DNA of 64,000 nucleotides from Cohnella sp. SGD-V74 (lineage in GTDB: Bacteria; Bacillota; Bacilli; Paenibacillales; Paenibacillaceae): assembly GCF_003001675.1 (NCBI RefSeq), contig NZ_PVYW01000002.1, positions 124,001-188,000 of the forward strand, in the 5' to 3' direction. Shown piece after piece: positions 1 to 8,672 of this stretch; the first letter of the stretch is position 1, and every line of letters begins with the position of its first letter. The notes beneath the pieces are model-generated. The model was not told the DNA's origin and did no database searches. It worked only from the letters and a program-made list of their open reading frames with translations. The translations under genes and the position numbers were made by a program.

Positions 1-756
1 CTCGGGTCCGCCGATGTACATCTCAACCGGACCTTGCAGCGTAACTCCTGCTTCGGTCCTGAACTTGATTTCCTTATAAGGAGATTTAACCTTCAGCTCG
101 ATCGAGTCCGTCTTGCCCTTGCTCTTGGCCGTAATCTTGACTTCGCCGGCGGAGACGAGCTTGACTTTGCCCTTCTCGACCGTCGCCACGTTGGCGTCGG
201 AAGTCGTCCATTGCGCCGTCGACGTTACGTCTTCGGTCGAGCCGCTGCTCCGGGTACCCGAGACGTTTAATTGAAGCTCCTCGCCGAGCTCGACGTCCTT
301 CTTCTCGGGAGCATCGACTCCGTCAAGCTTCAGTCTAAGCTCGTCGAAGTAATGCTCGGCCGTAACGACGAACGTGGCCGTCTTCTCCTTGTATCTGACC
401 GTAACGGTGGCCGAAGAGACTGGGCCTGTTGCGGTTACGACGCCCTTGGACACCTTGACGGACGAGGAGGTAGACGACCAGGTCGCGTCCTCGGTCACGT
501 TCTTCTCCCCGGATATGGACATACTCGCGTACGCGGTCAAGTTAATCGAGTTGTCGTCCACGTAAAGCTGGCCCGGCTCCTGCACGGAAGTGGTGATGTA
601 GACGGAATTAACGACGTCGTCGGCCGCCGCGGCTACGCCGCCGAACGAGCCTCCGACCAGCGCGATCGCAAGAAACATGGCGAGAATACGATTATAAATG
701 ACTTTGGGACGTGACGGCATGGTCTGATGTTTCGCTGCTTTGCTCCACATTTTCAT
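1..756 (-). CDS. Secreted protein with bacterial Ig-like (Big_2) repeats, 3' part cut by the window edge
   Basis: Open to the window edge without a stop, giving 252 codons. The start is the ATG at 756, preceded by GGAGG with 12 intervening bases. A basic N-terminus, then a hydrophobic stretch at about residues 20-44 ending in GVAAAADD, looks like a signal peptide. The rest is beta-rich with repeated motifs of the Big_2 type, such as ATWSSTSSSVKVSKGVVTA and AQWTTSDANVATVEKGKV, about 100 residues apart. Such modules are found in cell-surface and S-layer proteins of Paenibacillaceae, where they act as spacers or adhesion domains. Whether an enzyme or SLH domain follows cannot be seen, so the function is unknown. 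Signal peptide and Ig-like repeats are read directly from the translation; surface location is inferred. Confidence 0.8.
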   Translation of the reverse strand, partial: MKMWSKAAKHQTMPSRPKVIYNRILAMFLAIALVGGSFGGVAAAADDVVNSVYITTSVQEPGQLYVDDNSINLTAYASMSISGEKNVTEDATWSSTSSSVKVSKGVVTATGPVSSATVTVRYKEKTATFVVTAEHYFDELRLKLDGVDAPEKKDVELGEELQLNVSGTRSSGSTEDVTSTAQWTTSDANVATVEKGKVKLVSAGEVKITAKSKGKTDSIELKVKSPYKEIKFRTEAGVTLQGPVEMYIGGPE

Positions 757-867
757 TTGTAAGCGGATCCTCCATAAGCATCATTCGTTTTGAACACTCT
801 ACATCTATAACGGCTTTTCGGACCTGTTCCTGAAGATGGAAACGGAAATTCCCCTCTTTTTTCACGC

Positions 868-910
868 AAAAAAAGCCGTCTTTAGGCCAATCTGCCTATA
901 AAGACGGCTT
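868..910 (-). terminator. Rho-independent terminator behind kapB
   Basis: On the minus strand AAGCCGTCTTTA pairs with TAAAGACGGCTT and is followed by seven T. It lies 36 bases after the kapB stop codon. Confidence 0.85.
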
Positions 911-945
911 GCCGTTTGCTATATCTTCCGCAATCTCCGGCCGCT

Positions 946-1326
946 TTACATTCCGTAATCCTTGCGCAGAGTATCCAGGTTGCCCAGGCACCGCTCGGCC
1001 CATCTCTTCAGCCGGTCGATCCTCTCCCGCTCGCCGTCGAGCGCCGCCCGCAGCGACTCGCGATAGTCCGGAATCGTCCCCGTATAGGGTTTAACGGTCG
1101 CCAGAGGCACCCATACCTTCTCCGTGTAGGCCAACGCCCTGCGTTCGTGGAAGATCGGGGCGTCGGGATCGCAGGAGCTGTGCAGATCGCCCTGGGTCGG
1201 GTGCTGCAGCACCGCGAGCGCTTTGACGAGCGCCCTCCGATCATCCCGATCGACGACCTCTCCGATGTAGTCCCCCGTTTTATAGCTGATTTTCACGATT
1301 TCATTGCCGGCTTCCGCCTCTTTCAT
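946..1326 (-). CDS. kapB: Kinase-associated protein KapB family
   Basis: 126 residues, the usual length of Bacillus KapB, which is needed with the sensor kinase KinB for input into the sporulation phosphorelay. The family is recognised by the small SH3-like barrel motifs YKTGDYIGEVV near the N-terminus, AVLQHPTQGDLHS in the middle and FHERRALAYTEK after it. An upstream in-frame extension is open, but the ATG at 1326 has GGGAGG nine bases before it and gives the family-length protein. Unlike in B. subtilis no kinB gene is adjacent; the gene stands alone with its own terminator. Despite the name lipoprotein used for the family, no lipobox is visible here. The family call is strong; a role in sporulation follows from the family only. 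Confidence 0.88.
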   Translation of the reverse strand: MKEAEAGNEIVKISYKTGDYIGEVVDRDDRRALVKALAVLQHPTQGDLHSSCDPDAPIFHERRALAYTEKVWVPLATVKPYTGTIPDYRESLRAALDGERERIDRLKRWAERCLGNLDTLRKDYGM

Positions 1327-1429
1327 TGTGGCCATCCTCCCATTCGACAAGTTTCTTCTTATTGTACCACTTGTTCCTCGTCCCGCTTCAGCGTAATATG
1401 GTAGTAGGAAAAGTGGAGGATTATTGCTG

Positions 1430-2545
1430 ATGCGTAAAAAGAGAGTTCTGCTGCTTTCCGAAGGTTTCGGTACGGGACATACGCAAGCCGCGTATGCGCT
1501 TGCCATGGGGCTGCGCCAACTCTCGCCCAAGATTCAGACGAGGGTCATCGAGCTTGGCACTTTTCTCAACCCCGTCATAGGTCCGCTGATCTTGTCCGCC
1601 TACCGTAAAACCGTAAGCAAACAGCCTAAGCTCGTCGGGAAAATGTACCGAAGCGGCTATCATAAATCGCTGAACCGGGTCACGCAATTCGCGCTGCACC
1701 GTATTTTCTACAATCAAGTATCGGACGTCGTCCGGCAGCTCAAGCCGGATTCCATCGTCTGCACCCATCCGATTCCCAACGCCGTCGTCAGCCGACTGAA
1801 GAGACTGGGGTTGGACGTCCCTTTGTATACGCTGATTACGGACTACGACGCGCATGCGACATGGACGAACCCGGAGGTCAACACCTATCTGGTCAGCACG
1901 CCGGCCGTCAGGAACAAGCTGATCGCCCGCGGCGTCCCGGCCAAAGCCATCGAGGTGACCGGTATTCCGGTCCATCCGAACTTCTGGCATCCGCACGACA
2001 GAGCCGAGATTTTGTCCCAGTTTCGCTTGCAGGACATGCCCACGGTTCTCATTATGGGCGGCGGATGGGGGCTGCTATACGGCGAAGAGCTCGTCGAGTA
2101 CATGGCCAACTACGCCGACCGCATCCAGCTTATTCTATGCATGGGCAATAACGAAAAAGCCCGGGAAAAGCTGCTCTCCGATACCCGATTCCAGCATCCG
2201 AACGTGCACGTGCTCGGCTTTACGAAAGAGATCAGCAAGCTGATGGACGTCTCCGACCTGCTCGTGACGAAGCCGGGAGGCATGACCTGCACCGAAGGGA
2301 TGGCGAAGGGCATTCCGATGCTGTTCTACGAGCCGATTCCCGGACAGGAAGAGGAGAACGCCGAGTATTTCGTCAAGCACGGCTTCGGCGAGCTGATGAC
2401 GACCAACGAGACGATCGACCGCTGGTTTCGCCTCATTCAGGAGCCGTATGCGGCCGACCAGCACCGCGACGCCTTGCTCGCGCTTCGCAATGCCGAATAC
2501 AATCCCGCCAAATGCTCGGAGGCCGTCCTCGCGTTAATGAAGTGA
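1430..2545 (+). CDS. MGDG synthase/UgtP-type diacylglycerol glycosyltransferase
   Basis: 371 residues with the two-domain layout of the UgtP/MGDG-synthase GT28 family. The N-terminal domain starts with LLLSEGFGTGHTQAA, the family's lipid-acceptor motif of the GxGH type, and the C-terminal GT28 domain has VLIMGGGWG and the sugar-nucleotide site VTKPGGMTCTEGMAKGIPML. Members transfer glucose or galactose from UDP-sugar to diacylglycerol, giving membrane glycolipids and the anchor for lipoteichoic acid. The ATG at 1430 is chosen because GGAGG lies ten bases upstream; TTG at 1424 and CTG at 1427 are alternatives. No membrane span is seen, consistent with a peripheral enzyme. Donor and acceptor are not proven; a cell-wall or sporulation glycosyltransferase of the same fold is the alternative. 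Confidence 0.85.
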   Translation: MRKKRVLLLSEGFGTGHTQAAYALAMGLRQLSPKIQTRVIELGTFLNPVIGPLILSAYRKTVSKQPKLVGKMYRSGYHKSLNRVTQFALHRIFYNQVSDVVRQLKPDSIVCTHPIPNAVVSRLKRLGLDVPLYTLITDYDAHATWTNPEVNTYLVSTPAVRNKLIARGVPAKAIEVTGIPVHPNFWHPHDRAEILSQFRLQDMPTVLIMGGGWGLLYGEELVEYMANYADRIQLILCMGNNEKAREKLLSDTRFQHPNVHVLGFTKEISKLMDVSDLLVTKPGGMTCTEGMAKGIPMLFYEPIPGQEEENAEYFVKHGFGELMTTNETIDRWFRLIQEPYAADQHRDALLALRNAEYNPAKCSEAVLALMK

Positions 2546-2574
2546 CGGCATCGGCAACGGTTGCGGAAATAGGG

Positions 2575-2612
2575 AAAGGCCCGGACTTCCGACAGGAAGC
2601 CCGGGCCTTTTC
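2575..2612. terminator. Bidirectional terminator between convergent genes
   Basis: GGCCCGGACTTCC pairs, with one mismatch, with GGAAGCCCGGGCC, flanked by AAA on the left and TTTT on the right. It sits between the ends of the convergent genes ending at 2545 and 2631 and can serve both strands. Confidence 0.85.
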
Positions 2613-2630
2613 GATATTAGACGGATTGCT

Positions 2631-3308
2631 CTATTGCGCAGGCGCCGCTTCAGGAAGAACGGTAGTGTCGAATACCTCTCCGGTGCTTTCGTCGATCAGA
2701 TTGAAAATGACTTTAATGTCCGCTTCCTGTACTCCCGAGTACACCTGATACATCAAGCTCTGCATGGCGAGCCCGAAGATAACCAGTCCGTCCACGCTCT
2801 CCTCGGACTCGTAAGCGGCCCTGTCGACCGTTATGCTGTATTCCTGGAACGTATTCTCGTCATAGCTCAGATCCCTGATCGAAGTCGAAGCCGCATCTGC
2901 GGACTGCACGCCTTCGATGACGGACAGCAGTTCCGAGTGGTATTTTTGCAGCAGCTTGTCCAGATTTTCTTGAGAGATGGTGGCCGTCACGCTGCCATCG
3001 CCATTCTCCGTAATGCCGGTAGCGCCCGCTTCCTTCACTTCCGCGGTCATGCCCTCCACGTCCCCGGACTCGTTCAAGGAAGCCGGGAAAACGATGCTCA
3101 CTTCGCCCGCACCGGCGGCGCCGCTCTCCTCCGCGCTCTGGCTTGCCTCCGCGCTTGGACTCGGTTCCTCGCTCGGGCTTGCGCTTGGGCTTGGGCTTGC
3201 TTGCGAGCTGCTGTTCGCCGGACTTGCCGCGTTCTTTTCCTCTTTGTTCCCCGAGCATCCCGCCAGCAGCAGCGCCGCCGTCAGGACCAAAATCGATGCC
3301 TTCTTCAT
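2631..3308 (-). CDS. Predicted lipoprotein of unknown function
   Basis: 225 residues. A short signal peptide ends in a lipobox LLAG-C with the lipidated Cys at 18. It is followed by a 45-residue low-complexity linker rich in Ser, Pro, Glu and Ala, and then a ~150-residue mixed alpha/beta domain. The domain has the stretches SIVFPASLNESGDVEGM and ISQENLDKLLQKYHSELL; I do not recognise a named family. The start has GGGGGAGA just upstream and a TATAAT -10 candidate on the minus strand at 3381-3386. It is transcribed alone, convergent to the glycosyltransferase. Likely anchored on the outer face of the membrane. A TAATGTCA half-site 120 bases upstream matches an operator-like dyad before the RCC1 gene. 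Confidence 0.8.
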   Translation of the reverse strand: MKKASILVLTAALLLAGCSGNKEEKNAASPANSSSQASPSPSASPSEEPSPSAEASQSAEESGAAGAGEVSIVFPASLNESGDVEGMTAEVKEAGATGITENGDGSVTATISQENLDKLLQKYHSELLSVIEGVQSADAASTSIRDLSYDENTFQEYSITVDRAAYESEESVDGLVIFGLAMQSLMYQVYSGVQEADIKVIFNLIDESTGEVFDTTVLPEAAPAQ

Positions 3309-3426
3309 TGTTCTCTCTCCCCCTAATCATCAGGCTATCCCCTGAGCGCTTAGGCCCCGGGAATAGTCCTTTCGTCTGAAATTATAGAGGATCGCCGCCC
3401 CTTTAAGTAGCGACCATTGTCGCAAA

Positions 3427-3441
3427 TAATGTCATGTGACA
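3427..3441. promoter_or_regulatory. Palindrome TGTCATGTGACA containing a TAATGTCA half-site
   Basis: A 12-bp perfect palindrome (3430-3441) whose left part extends to TAATGTCA (3427-3434). The same 8-mer forms the arms of the dyad at 20955-20978. It lies upstream of the lipoprotein promoter region. Binding factor unknown. Confidence 0.35.
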
Positions 3442-3455
3442 AATTGAAATAAACT

Positions 3456-3500
3456 GGAAAAGGAAGACTGTGTCCGCTATTGAAGCCGACAAAGTCTTCC
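3456..3500 (-). terminator. Terminator behind the NlpC/P60 gene
   Basis: On the minus strand GGAAGACT (3500-3493) pairs with AGTCTTCC (3469-3462), with a 23-base loop that can fold further, followed by TTTT. It begins 33 bases past the stop of the peptidase gene. Confidence 0.6.
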
Positions 3501-3532
3501 CTTCCGAAACAAGGGGTGCCCGTATCCGTTCC

Positions 3533-4552
3533 TTACAACGCGCTTCCTCCATAGAGGAACCGATACTCCCAATGCTTGCCGGCAATGCTGTCCGTACGGA
3601 CGCCGCCCGAATCCTTCGAGTACGTGTGCAGCACCTTGCCGTCGCCGAGATAGATCGCCGCGTGGCTGATCTTGTCGGAGAACGATTTTTTCCCGGAATA
3701 GAGAGAAGCGCTCGTTCCCTTGTAGTCCATGAAGAACATCAGATCGCCGCGCTTCAGCTGGCGCCAGTCCGTCGTCACGGAGCTTTTGTCCCTCACGTAG
3801 TCGCCTTGTCCCCGGGAATCCGCCGGAAGGACGATGCCAAGCGCGTCCTTGAACATCTGGCGAATGAGATCGGAGCAGTCGAACGTGCTCGTGTCGTTCC
3901 GGCTGGAGCCGTATTCGTACGGCGTGCCCAGATAGTTCATGCCGGCGGCGATTACGGCTTCGATCTGGCTGCCCGCGCCGTTGGTCGGCGGAGTCGGCTG
4001 GGACGGCTGGGACGGCCCCCCGCCCCCGATCTGCCCTGTCACCCGGATGTATTGGGTATCCGTGCTTACGTAACCGGTCTGGCCTTTCGAATCCTTGACC
4101 TCGTACCAATAAGAGTTATATTGTCCCGTCACCGTCACCTGCTCGCCTTTGGACAAATAGCGGATGCGGGAAGCGCTCGTCGAAGGGCCGGTGCGGAAGG
4201 ACACGCTCGCCACGATGCTGGCGTTCGCGCCGCCCGTTCCGCCGCCTTCGGACGGCGCCTGAACGGGCTCATTTATTTTCAAATACTTGCTGTCCGTGGA
4301 TATGTACCCGATCGTGCCGAATACGTCCTGAACCCTATACCATGCGCTGTTGTGCTGGCTTAGGACGACGACTTCCTCGCCTTTGCCGATCATTCGCACC
4401 ACCGAAGACGAAGTGCTCGGAGCCGTCCGGAAGTTCACCCCGTACTGGATCGTGCCCGTCGTGACCGTTGCCGCGCCCGCCTCGGAATAAGGATAGCTCC
4501 CCCATACCATCATCGCCGCCAAGAGACTCATCAACGTTCGCCTAAACTTCAT
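3533..4552 (-). CDS. Secreted SH3b-SH3b-NlpC/P60 cell-wall peptidase
   Basis: 339 residues: signal peptide (about 1-27), two bacterial SH3 domains (about 30-95 and 107-167, each with the FRTGPSTS/FRTAPSTS start and a GYISTD/GYVSTD end), a Gly/Pro/Gln linker, and a C-terminal NlpC/P60 domain. The catalytic Cys is in STFDCSDLI, the His in ISHAAIYLG, and a further polar residue in VLHTYS. This architecture belongs to gamma-D-glutamyl-diamino-acid endopeptidases that cut peptidoglycan stem peptides outside the membrane, with the SH3b domains binding the wall. The start at 4552 has GAGGAGG eight bases upstream; a longer in-frame start would bury the signal peptide. Family and active site are visible in the sequence; exact bond specificity is inferred. 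Confidence 0.9.
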   Translation of the reverse strand: MKFRRTLMSLLAAMMVWGSYPYSEAGAATVTTGTIQYGVNFRTAPSTSSSVVRMIGKGEEVVVLSQHNSAWYRVQDVFGTIGYISTDSKYLKINEPVQAPSEGGGTGGANASIVASVSFRTGPSTSASRIRYLSKGEQVTVTGQYNSYWYEVKDSKGQTGYVSTDTQYIRVTGQIGGGGPSQPSQPTPPTNGAGSQIEAVIAAGMNYLGTPYEYGSSRNDTSTFDCSDLIRQMFKDALGIVLPADSRGQGDYVRDKSSVTTDWRQLKRGDLMFFMDYKGTSASLYSGKKSFSDKISHAAIYLGDGKVLHTYSKDSGGVRTDSIAGKHWEYRFLYGGSAL

Positions 4553-4606
4553 TATGCAGTCCTCCTCTAGATTCGGCGTTAAGGACAAAAAGCCCTTACT
4601 TGCTTC

Positions 4607-4612
4607 ATTATA
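4607..4612 (-). promoter_or_regulatory. Candidate -10 box of the NlpC/P60 gene
   Basis: Perfect TATAAT on the minus strand 54 bases before the start codon; no convincing -35 hexamer was found at 17 bases, so the promoter may need an activator. Confidence 0.4.
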
Positions 4613-4911
4613 GAGGTGCGCCCAAAGCCTTCCATCGGCCCATACGCCCAACAAATGGGACCTTCAATGGGCAAGCCGATTCAGACGCGCATGGGACCGA
4701 GGACCGCAAAAGCGCTTGCACCGCGGGTCGGCAACCTGATGTTTTTCCCGAACTTACCAATTAATTAGGACCAGGCATAAGAAATAAAGCCGCTATCAAG
4801 CGACTTCCTCGGCAAAAATGTATCTTCAGGAGGAATAAAAAGGCATAGATCGATTCGTTAGTCCCAGGAACAATCAGGAAATCATCCCGGTTTCCCCGTC
4901 CAATAACCGGG
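4613..4911. other. Intergenic stretch without recognised features
   Basis: About 300 bases between the CDF gene's 3' end and the NlpC/P60 promoter. I see no plausible gene, hairpin terminator or repeat in it. Confidence 0.5.
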
Positions 4912-5787
4912 TCAGATCATGCTTTCTTCCGGTTCGACGTGCACGTGTACGTTCAAAATATCGCGCTTGCGCCTTAGCCGCTGCTCCACCGTATCGCTGA
5001 TCCGATGGCTGTCTACGACCGACAGCGTCGGATCGACCGTCACGATGACGTCGACGAGCACGGTGCTGCCGTGAATGCGGGCGCGGATGTCCTTGATGCC
5101 GCGAACGCCTTCGGTCCGTTCGACGACGCCTCGCAGCGTCCTTAGCTGCTTCGCGTCGAAACCGTCGGTCAAGTCGTGCGTCGCCGACCAGAAAATTTCC
5201 CAAGCCGTCTTCAAGATCAACAGCGCCACGACGATCGCGGCGGCGGCGTCCAGCCAGACTACCCCGAGCGCCGCTCCGAAGATGCCCGCCGCGGCGCCGA
5301 CGCTGACAAGGGCGTCGGAGAGATTGTCCTTCGCGGCCGCCATCAGCGCCTGGCTGCGAATGCGTTTGGCCAGCCGGGCGTTATAGCCGTACACCGCCAG
5401 CATGGCGGCCGCAGCGGCCAGAGCGATCCAGCCCGCGTTCCAATCCGGCACTTCGAACTGGCCGCGCCACAGCTTGAGAATCGCCGCCTGCCCGACCTGC
5501 AGACCGACCGTCGCCATAATGAATGAGGCGATCAGAGCGGCGATCGTCTCCGCTCTTAGATGGCCGTAGGGATGATTCGCGTCCGGAGGTCTTCTGGAGA
5601 TGCGCAGCCCGATCAATACGGCGACCGAAGCGACGATGTCGGTAACGTTGTTGAACCCGTCCGCGGTCAGCGCCTCGGAATGGAACAGCCATCCCGCCGC
5701 CAGCTTCAGGGAAGAGAGTATGAGATACGCCGCTATGCTGACCCAGGCTCCCTTTTCCCCTTTGCGGATATCGCCGTATACGTCCAC
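4912..5787 (-). CDS. Cation diffusion facilitator (CDF) metal exporter
   Basis: 291 residues with the CDF plan: six membrane spans in the first ~200 residues, then a cytoplasmic ferredoxin-like domain ending in the His-containing HVHVEPEESMI. Metal-site motifs are ADGFNNVTD in the second span and AKDNLSDALVS in the fifth, together with the HPYGHLRAE loop typical of the family. The D-x-x-x-N / D-x-x-x-D pattern, without the H-x-x-x-D of zinc exporters, resembles the manganese-exporting MneP/MneS group of Bacillus, so Mn(II) is the better guess, with Zn, Fe or Co possible. It exports divalent cations by proton antiport at the cell membrane. The start codon is taken at 5787. No neighbouring metalloregulator was found. 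Confidence 0.87.
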   Translation of the reverse strand: MDVYGDIRKGEKGAWVSIAAYLILSSLKLAAGWLFHSEALTADGFNNVTDIVASVAVLIGLRISRRPPDANHPYGHLRAETIAALIASFIMATVGLQVGQAAILKLWRGQFEVPDWNAGWIALAAAAAMLAVYGYNARLAKRIRSQALMAAAKDNLSDALVSVGAAAGIFGAALGVVWLDAAAAIVVALLILKTAWEIFWSATHDLTDGFDAKQLRTLRGVVERTEGVRGIKDIRARIHGSTVLVDVIVTVDPTLSVVDSHRISDTVEQRLRRKRDILNVHVHVEPEESMI

Positions 5788-5901
5788 CTCGCTTCCTCCC
5801 CTCGCTCATGCCGCTTCAGTCAATCTATTCTACTTTCATCGCAACAGTGTTCCCTTTCGATCCTCGCTTGAAACCTGCCATCGCCCCTTGCTCCGTCTTG
5901 C

Positions 5902-5932
5902 AAAAAAACGCCTGCCGGCTATCCGGCAAGCG
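5902..5932 (-). terminator. Terminator behind the ABC-F gene
   Basis: Minus strand CGCTTGCCGG, loop ATAG, CCGGCAGGCG, then seven T, beginning 8 bases past the ABC-F stop codon. Confidence 0.85.
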
Positions 5933-5939
5933 TCGCGAG

Positions 5940-7571
5940 TTATTTTCTGTCTTCTTCCGGAATCAGCTTGGCGCGAAGCTCCTGAACTTCGGGATGCTCC
6001 AAGTATTCGTCGAACGTCATCAAACGGTCGATGACGCCGTTCGGCGTAATCTCGATAATCCGGTTGGCGATCGTCTGCATGAACTGGTGGTCATGGGAGG
6101 TGAAAATGATCGGGCCGTCAAAGTCGATCAACCCGTTGTTGAGCGCCGTGATGGATTCGAGGTCCAAGTGGTTCGTCGGCTCGTCGAGCAGCAGCACGTT
6201 GCCGTTCGTCAGCATCATGCGGGACAGCATGCAGCGAACCTTCTCTCCCCCGGACAGAACGGAAGCCTTCTTAAGCGCCTCGTCCCCGGAGAACAGCATA
6301 CGGCCCAGGAAGCCGCGGATGAACGATTCGTCCGGGTCCTTCGTGTATTGGCGAAGCCATTCGACGAGGTTCAGCTCCACGCCGTCGAAATACTCCGAGT
6401 TCTCCTTCGGAAAATATGCTTTCGTCGCCGTAACGCCCCAAGTCACCGTACCTTCGTCCGGCTCCTTCTCTCCGACGAGAATCTGGAACAGCAGCGTCTT
6501 CGCGTGGCCGTAAGGGCCGACGAGGGCGATTTTGTCGCCTTTGTTGACGACGATGTTCACGCCGTTAAGCACTTTCTCCCCGTCGACGGTTGCCGAGACG
6601 TTCTCGACCGTAACGACCTGCTTGCCGACTTCGCGCTCGGGCTTGAAGTTGATGAACGGATATTTGCGGTTCGACGGACGGATATCGTCCAGGGAAATCT
6701 TGTCGAGCAGCTTGCGACGGCTCGTCGCTTGCTTCGCCTTGGACTTGTTCGCCGAGAAGCGTTGAATGAACTCTTGCAGTTCCTTGATCTTGTCTTCCTT
6801 CTTCTTGTTCTGATCGCGAACGAGCTTCAGGGCCAATTGGCTGGACTCGTACCAGAAATCATAGTTGCCGACGTACATCTGGATTTTGCCGAAGTCGATA
6901 TCCGCGATGTGCGTACATACTTGGTTCAGGAAGTGACGGTCATGGGATACGACGATAACGGTGCCTTCGTAGCGCGACAGGAACTCTTCCAGCCAGTTGA
7001 TCGACTCCAGGTCCAAGTGGTTGGTAGGTTCGTCAAGCAGCAGAATGTTCGGGCTTCCGAACAGCGCTTGCGCGAGCAGGACGCGAACTTTCTCGTTGCC
7101 GCTCAGCTCCGCCATCTTCTTGTCGTGAAGGTCGGTCGTGATGCCGAGGCCGTTCAGCATGCCGGCCGCTTCGCTCTCGGCTTCCCAGCCGTTCATCTCG
7201 GCGAATTCAGCTTCCAGCTCGCCGGCCCTCATGCCGTCCTCGTCGGAGAAGTCCTCCTTCATGTAGATGGCTTCCTTCTCCTTCATCACCTTGTACAGAC
7301 GCTCGTGTCCCATAATGACCGTCTCCAGCACGTTGAACTCGTCGTACTCGAAATGGTTTTGCTTCAGGACGGCCAAGCGTTCGCCCGGAGTGATGTGGAC
7401 TTCGCCGGAGGAAGATTCGACTTCGCCGGACAGAATTTTCAGGAACGTGGACTTGCCCGCTCCATTCGCGCCGATCAAGCCATAGCAGTTGCCGGGCGTA
7501 AATTTGATATTAACGTCTTCGAACAGGGGGCGCTTGCCGAAACGCAGGCTAACGCCGGATACGGTAATCAT
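5940..7571 (-). CDS. ABC-F family ATPase (YkpA/YbiT-like)
   Basis: 543 residues with two ABC ATPase domains in tandem and no membrane span. Domain 1 has Walker A GANGAGKST, signature LSGNE, Walker B ILLLDEPTNHLDLE and the switch His in SHDRHF. The linker (about residues 240-320) is charged and helical. Domain 2 has the degenerate Walker A GPYGHAKT, signature LSGGE, Walker B VLLLDEPTNHLDLE and SHDHQF. ABC-F proteins act in the cytoplasm on ribosomes, tuning translation or protecting against drugs. The linker length and C-terminus fit the housekeeping YkpA/YbiT branch better than resistance proteins. The altered Walker A and the altered signature LSGNE would both contribute to the same composite ATP site, so one site may be weak or inactive. 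A terminator follows; the hydrolase gene upstream may share the transcript. Confidence 0.9.
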   Translation of the reverse strand: MITVSGVSLRFGKRPLFEDVNIKFTPGNCYGLIGANGAGKSTFLKILSGEVESSSGEVHITPGERLAVLKQNHFEYDEFNVLETVIMGHERLYKVMKEKEAIYMKEDFSDEDGMRAGELEAEFAEMNGWEAESEAAGMLNGLGITTDLHDKKMAELSGNEKVRVLLAQALFGSPNILLLDEPTNHLDLESINWLEEFLSRYEGTVIVVSHDRHFLNQVCTHIADIDFGKIQMYVGNYDFWYESSQLALKLVRDQNKKKEDKIKELQEFIQRFSANKSKAKQATSRRKLLDKISLDDIRPSNRKYPFINFKPEREVGKQVVTVENVSATVDGEKVLNGVNIVVNKGDKIALVGPYGHAKTLLFQILVGEKEPDEGTVTWGVTATKAYFPKENSEYFDGVELNLVEWLRQYTKDPDESFIRGFLGRMLFSGDEALKKASVLSGGEKVRCMLSRMMLTNGNVLLLDEPTNHLDLESITALNNGLIDFDGPIIFTSHDHQFMQTIANRIIEITPNGVIDRLMTFDEYLEHPEVQELRAKLIPEEDRK

Positions 7572-7594
7572 GAGTCTGATCCATCCTTTTCTTA

Positions 7595-8539
7595 TTATGG
7601 GTTTATGCTTTCAAAACGCAGCGTCTCGCCGTGGTGCAGCAGGAGCAGCTTCTCCTCCGGAATGCCCAACTTGGCTCTTCCCGCCTCCAGCCTCTGCAAG
7701 GCGTCCTCGGGAGTATCGTCCGACAGCTTGAACGCCCCGTAGTGCATGGGCACGAAATATTTGGCCTTCAGATCCAAGAATGCTTGCAGCGCTTCTTCCG
7801 GGCTTACGTGCTGGGACGACATGAACCATTCGGGATCGTAAGCCCCGATCGGAAGCAGGGCGACGTCGATATCGAACTTGCGGCCAATTTCGCTGAAACC
7901 GCGGAAATACCCGCTGTCGCCGGCGAAATAGATCGTCGGTCCGTGATCGATCTCGAGCACCCACCCTCCCCAATGGGAAGTATTCATGTCCCACGGATTG
8001 CGGCGAGTCCAGTGCTGGGCGGGAACGAACGTGAACTTCACGCCGTGAAAAGACGTATCTTCCCACCAATGCAGCTCCTGCGCTTGCAAAAAACCTTTCA
8101 ACAGCAGCTTCCTCCGCAAACCGGCGGGCACGATCATTTTCTTCGGCCCTCTCAGCCTTCGAAGCGAAGATACATGGAGGTGATCGTAGTGGGCATGGGA
8201 GATCAGCACAACGTCCACGGACGGCATGTCCGACAATTCGATTCCGGGCGGGGACAGCCTCTTCTGGAATGCCATTCTGCGCGCCCACACCGGATCGGTG
8301 ACGATGTTTAATCCCGACATCTGAATGAGAAAGGTCGAATGGCCGATCCAGGTCACGGACGGCTCGCGACGATTATGCTGTAGAAACCTCAGGTCCGGCT
8401 CCACGCCGGGAACGCACTTCTCGTACCCCGTCTTGTCGCGCAGTTTGCGAATCCGATTCTCACGCCAACGGTCGAATTGATCCAGCGATGCTTTGCCAGC
8501 ACCGACGGAGTCCAAGTTGCCGAAGCGTCTTCTAAGCAT
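7595..8539 (-). CDS. Metallo-beta-lactamase-fold hydrolase (UlaG/NAPE-PLD-like)
   Basis: 314 residues. Metal-binding motif HAHYDH in ISHAHYDHLH, further ligands in PAQHWTRR, FAGDSGY and PMHYGAF. The order of motifs and the N-terminal WIGHSTFLI match the MBL-fold group that includes N-acyl-phosphatidylethanolamine phospholipase D-like and UlaG-like proteins, which hydrolyse phosphodiester or lactone bonds using two metal ions. No signal peptide, so probably cytoplasmic. It lies 23 bases upstream of the ABC-F gene on the same strand and may be co-transcribed. Substrate cannot be told from sequence. Confidence 0.85.
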   Translation of the reverse strand: MLRRRFGNLDSVGAGKASLDQFDRWRENRIRKLRDKTGYEKCVPGVEPDLRFLQHNRREPSVTWIGHSTFLIQMSGLNIVTDPVWARRMAFQKRLSPPGIELSDMPSVDVVLISHAHYDHLHVSSLRRLRGPKKMIVPAGLRRKLLLKGFLQAQELHWWEDTSFHGVKFTFVPAQHWTRRNPWDMNTSHWGGWVLEIDHGPTIYFAGDSGYFRGFSEIGRKFDIDVALLPIGAYDPEWFMSSQHVSPEEALQAFLDLKAKYFVPMHYGAFKLSDDTPEDALQRLEAGRAKLGIPEEKLLLLHHGETLRFESINP

Positions 8540-8672
8540 GAAATCCCTCCGATGATGTGCTCATGTATACTATAGCAGGAAACTCCGAATTGTACCAAGG
8601 TTGCGGCGAAAATGACTTCCTATCCTCGATACCTGCGAAGACCGCTTGGTCTACATGCCCTTCAACGGACGA

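Noticed and set aside
5808..7742. 644-codon open frame on the plus strand opposite the ABC-F gene
   Set aside because: It is antisense to a complete, well-conserved ABC-F gene and its translation has no recognisable domain; such frames are common in GC-rich DNA.
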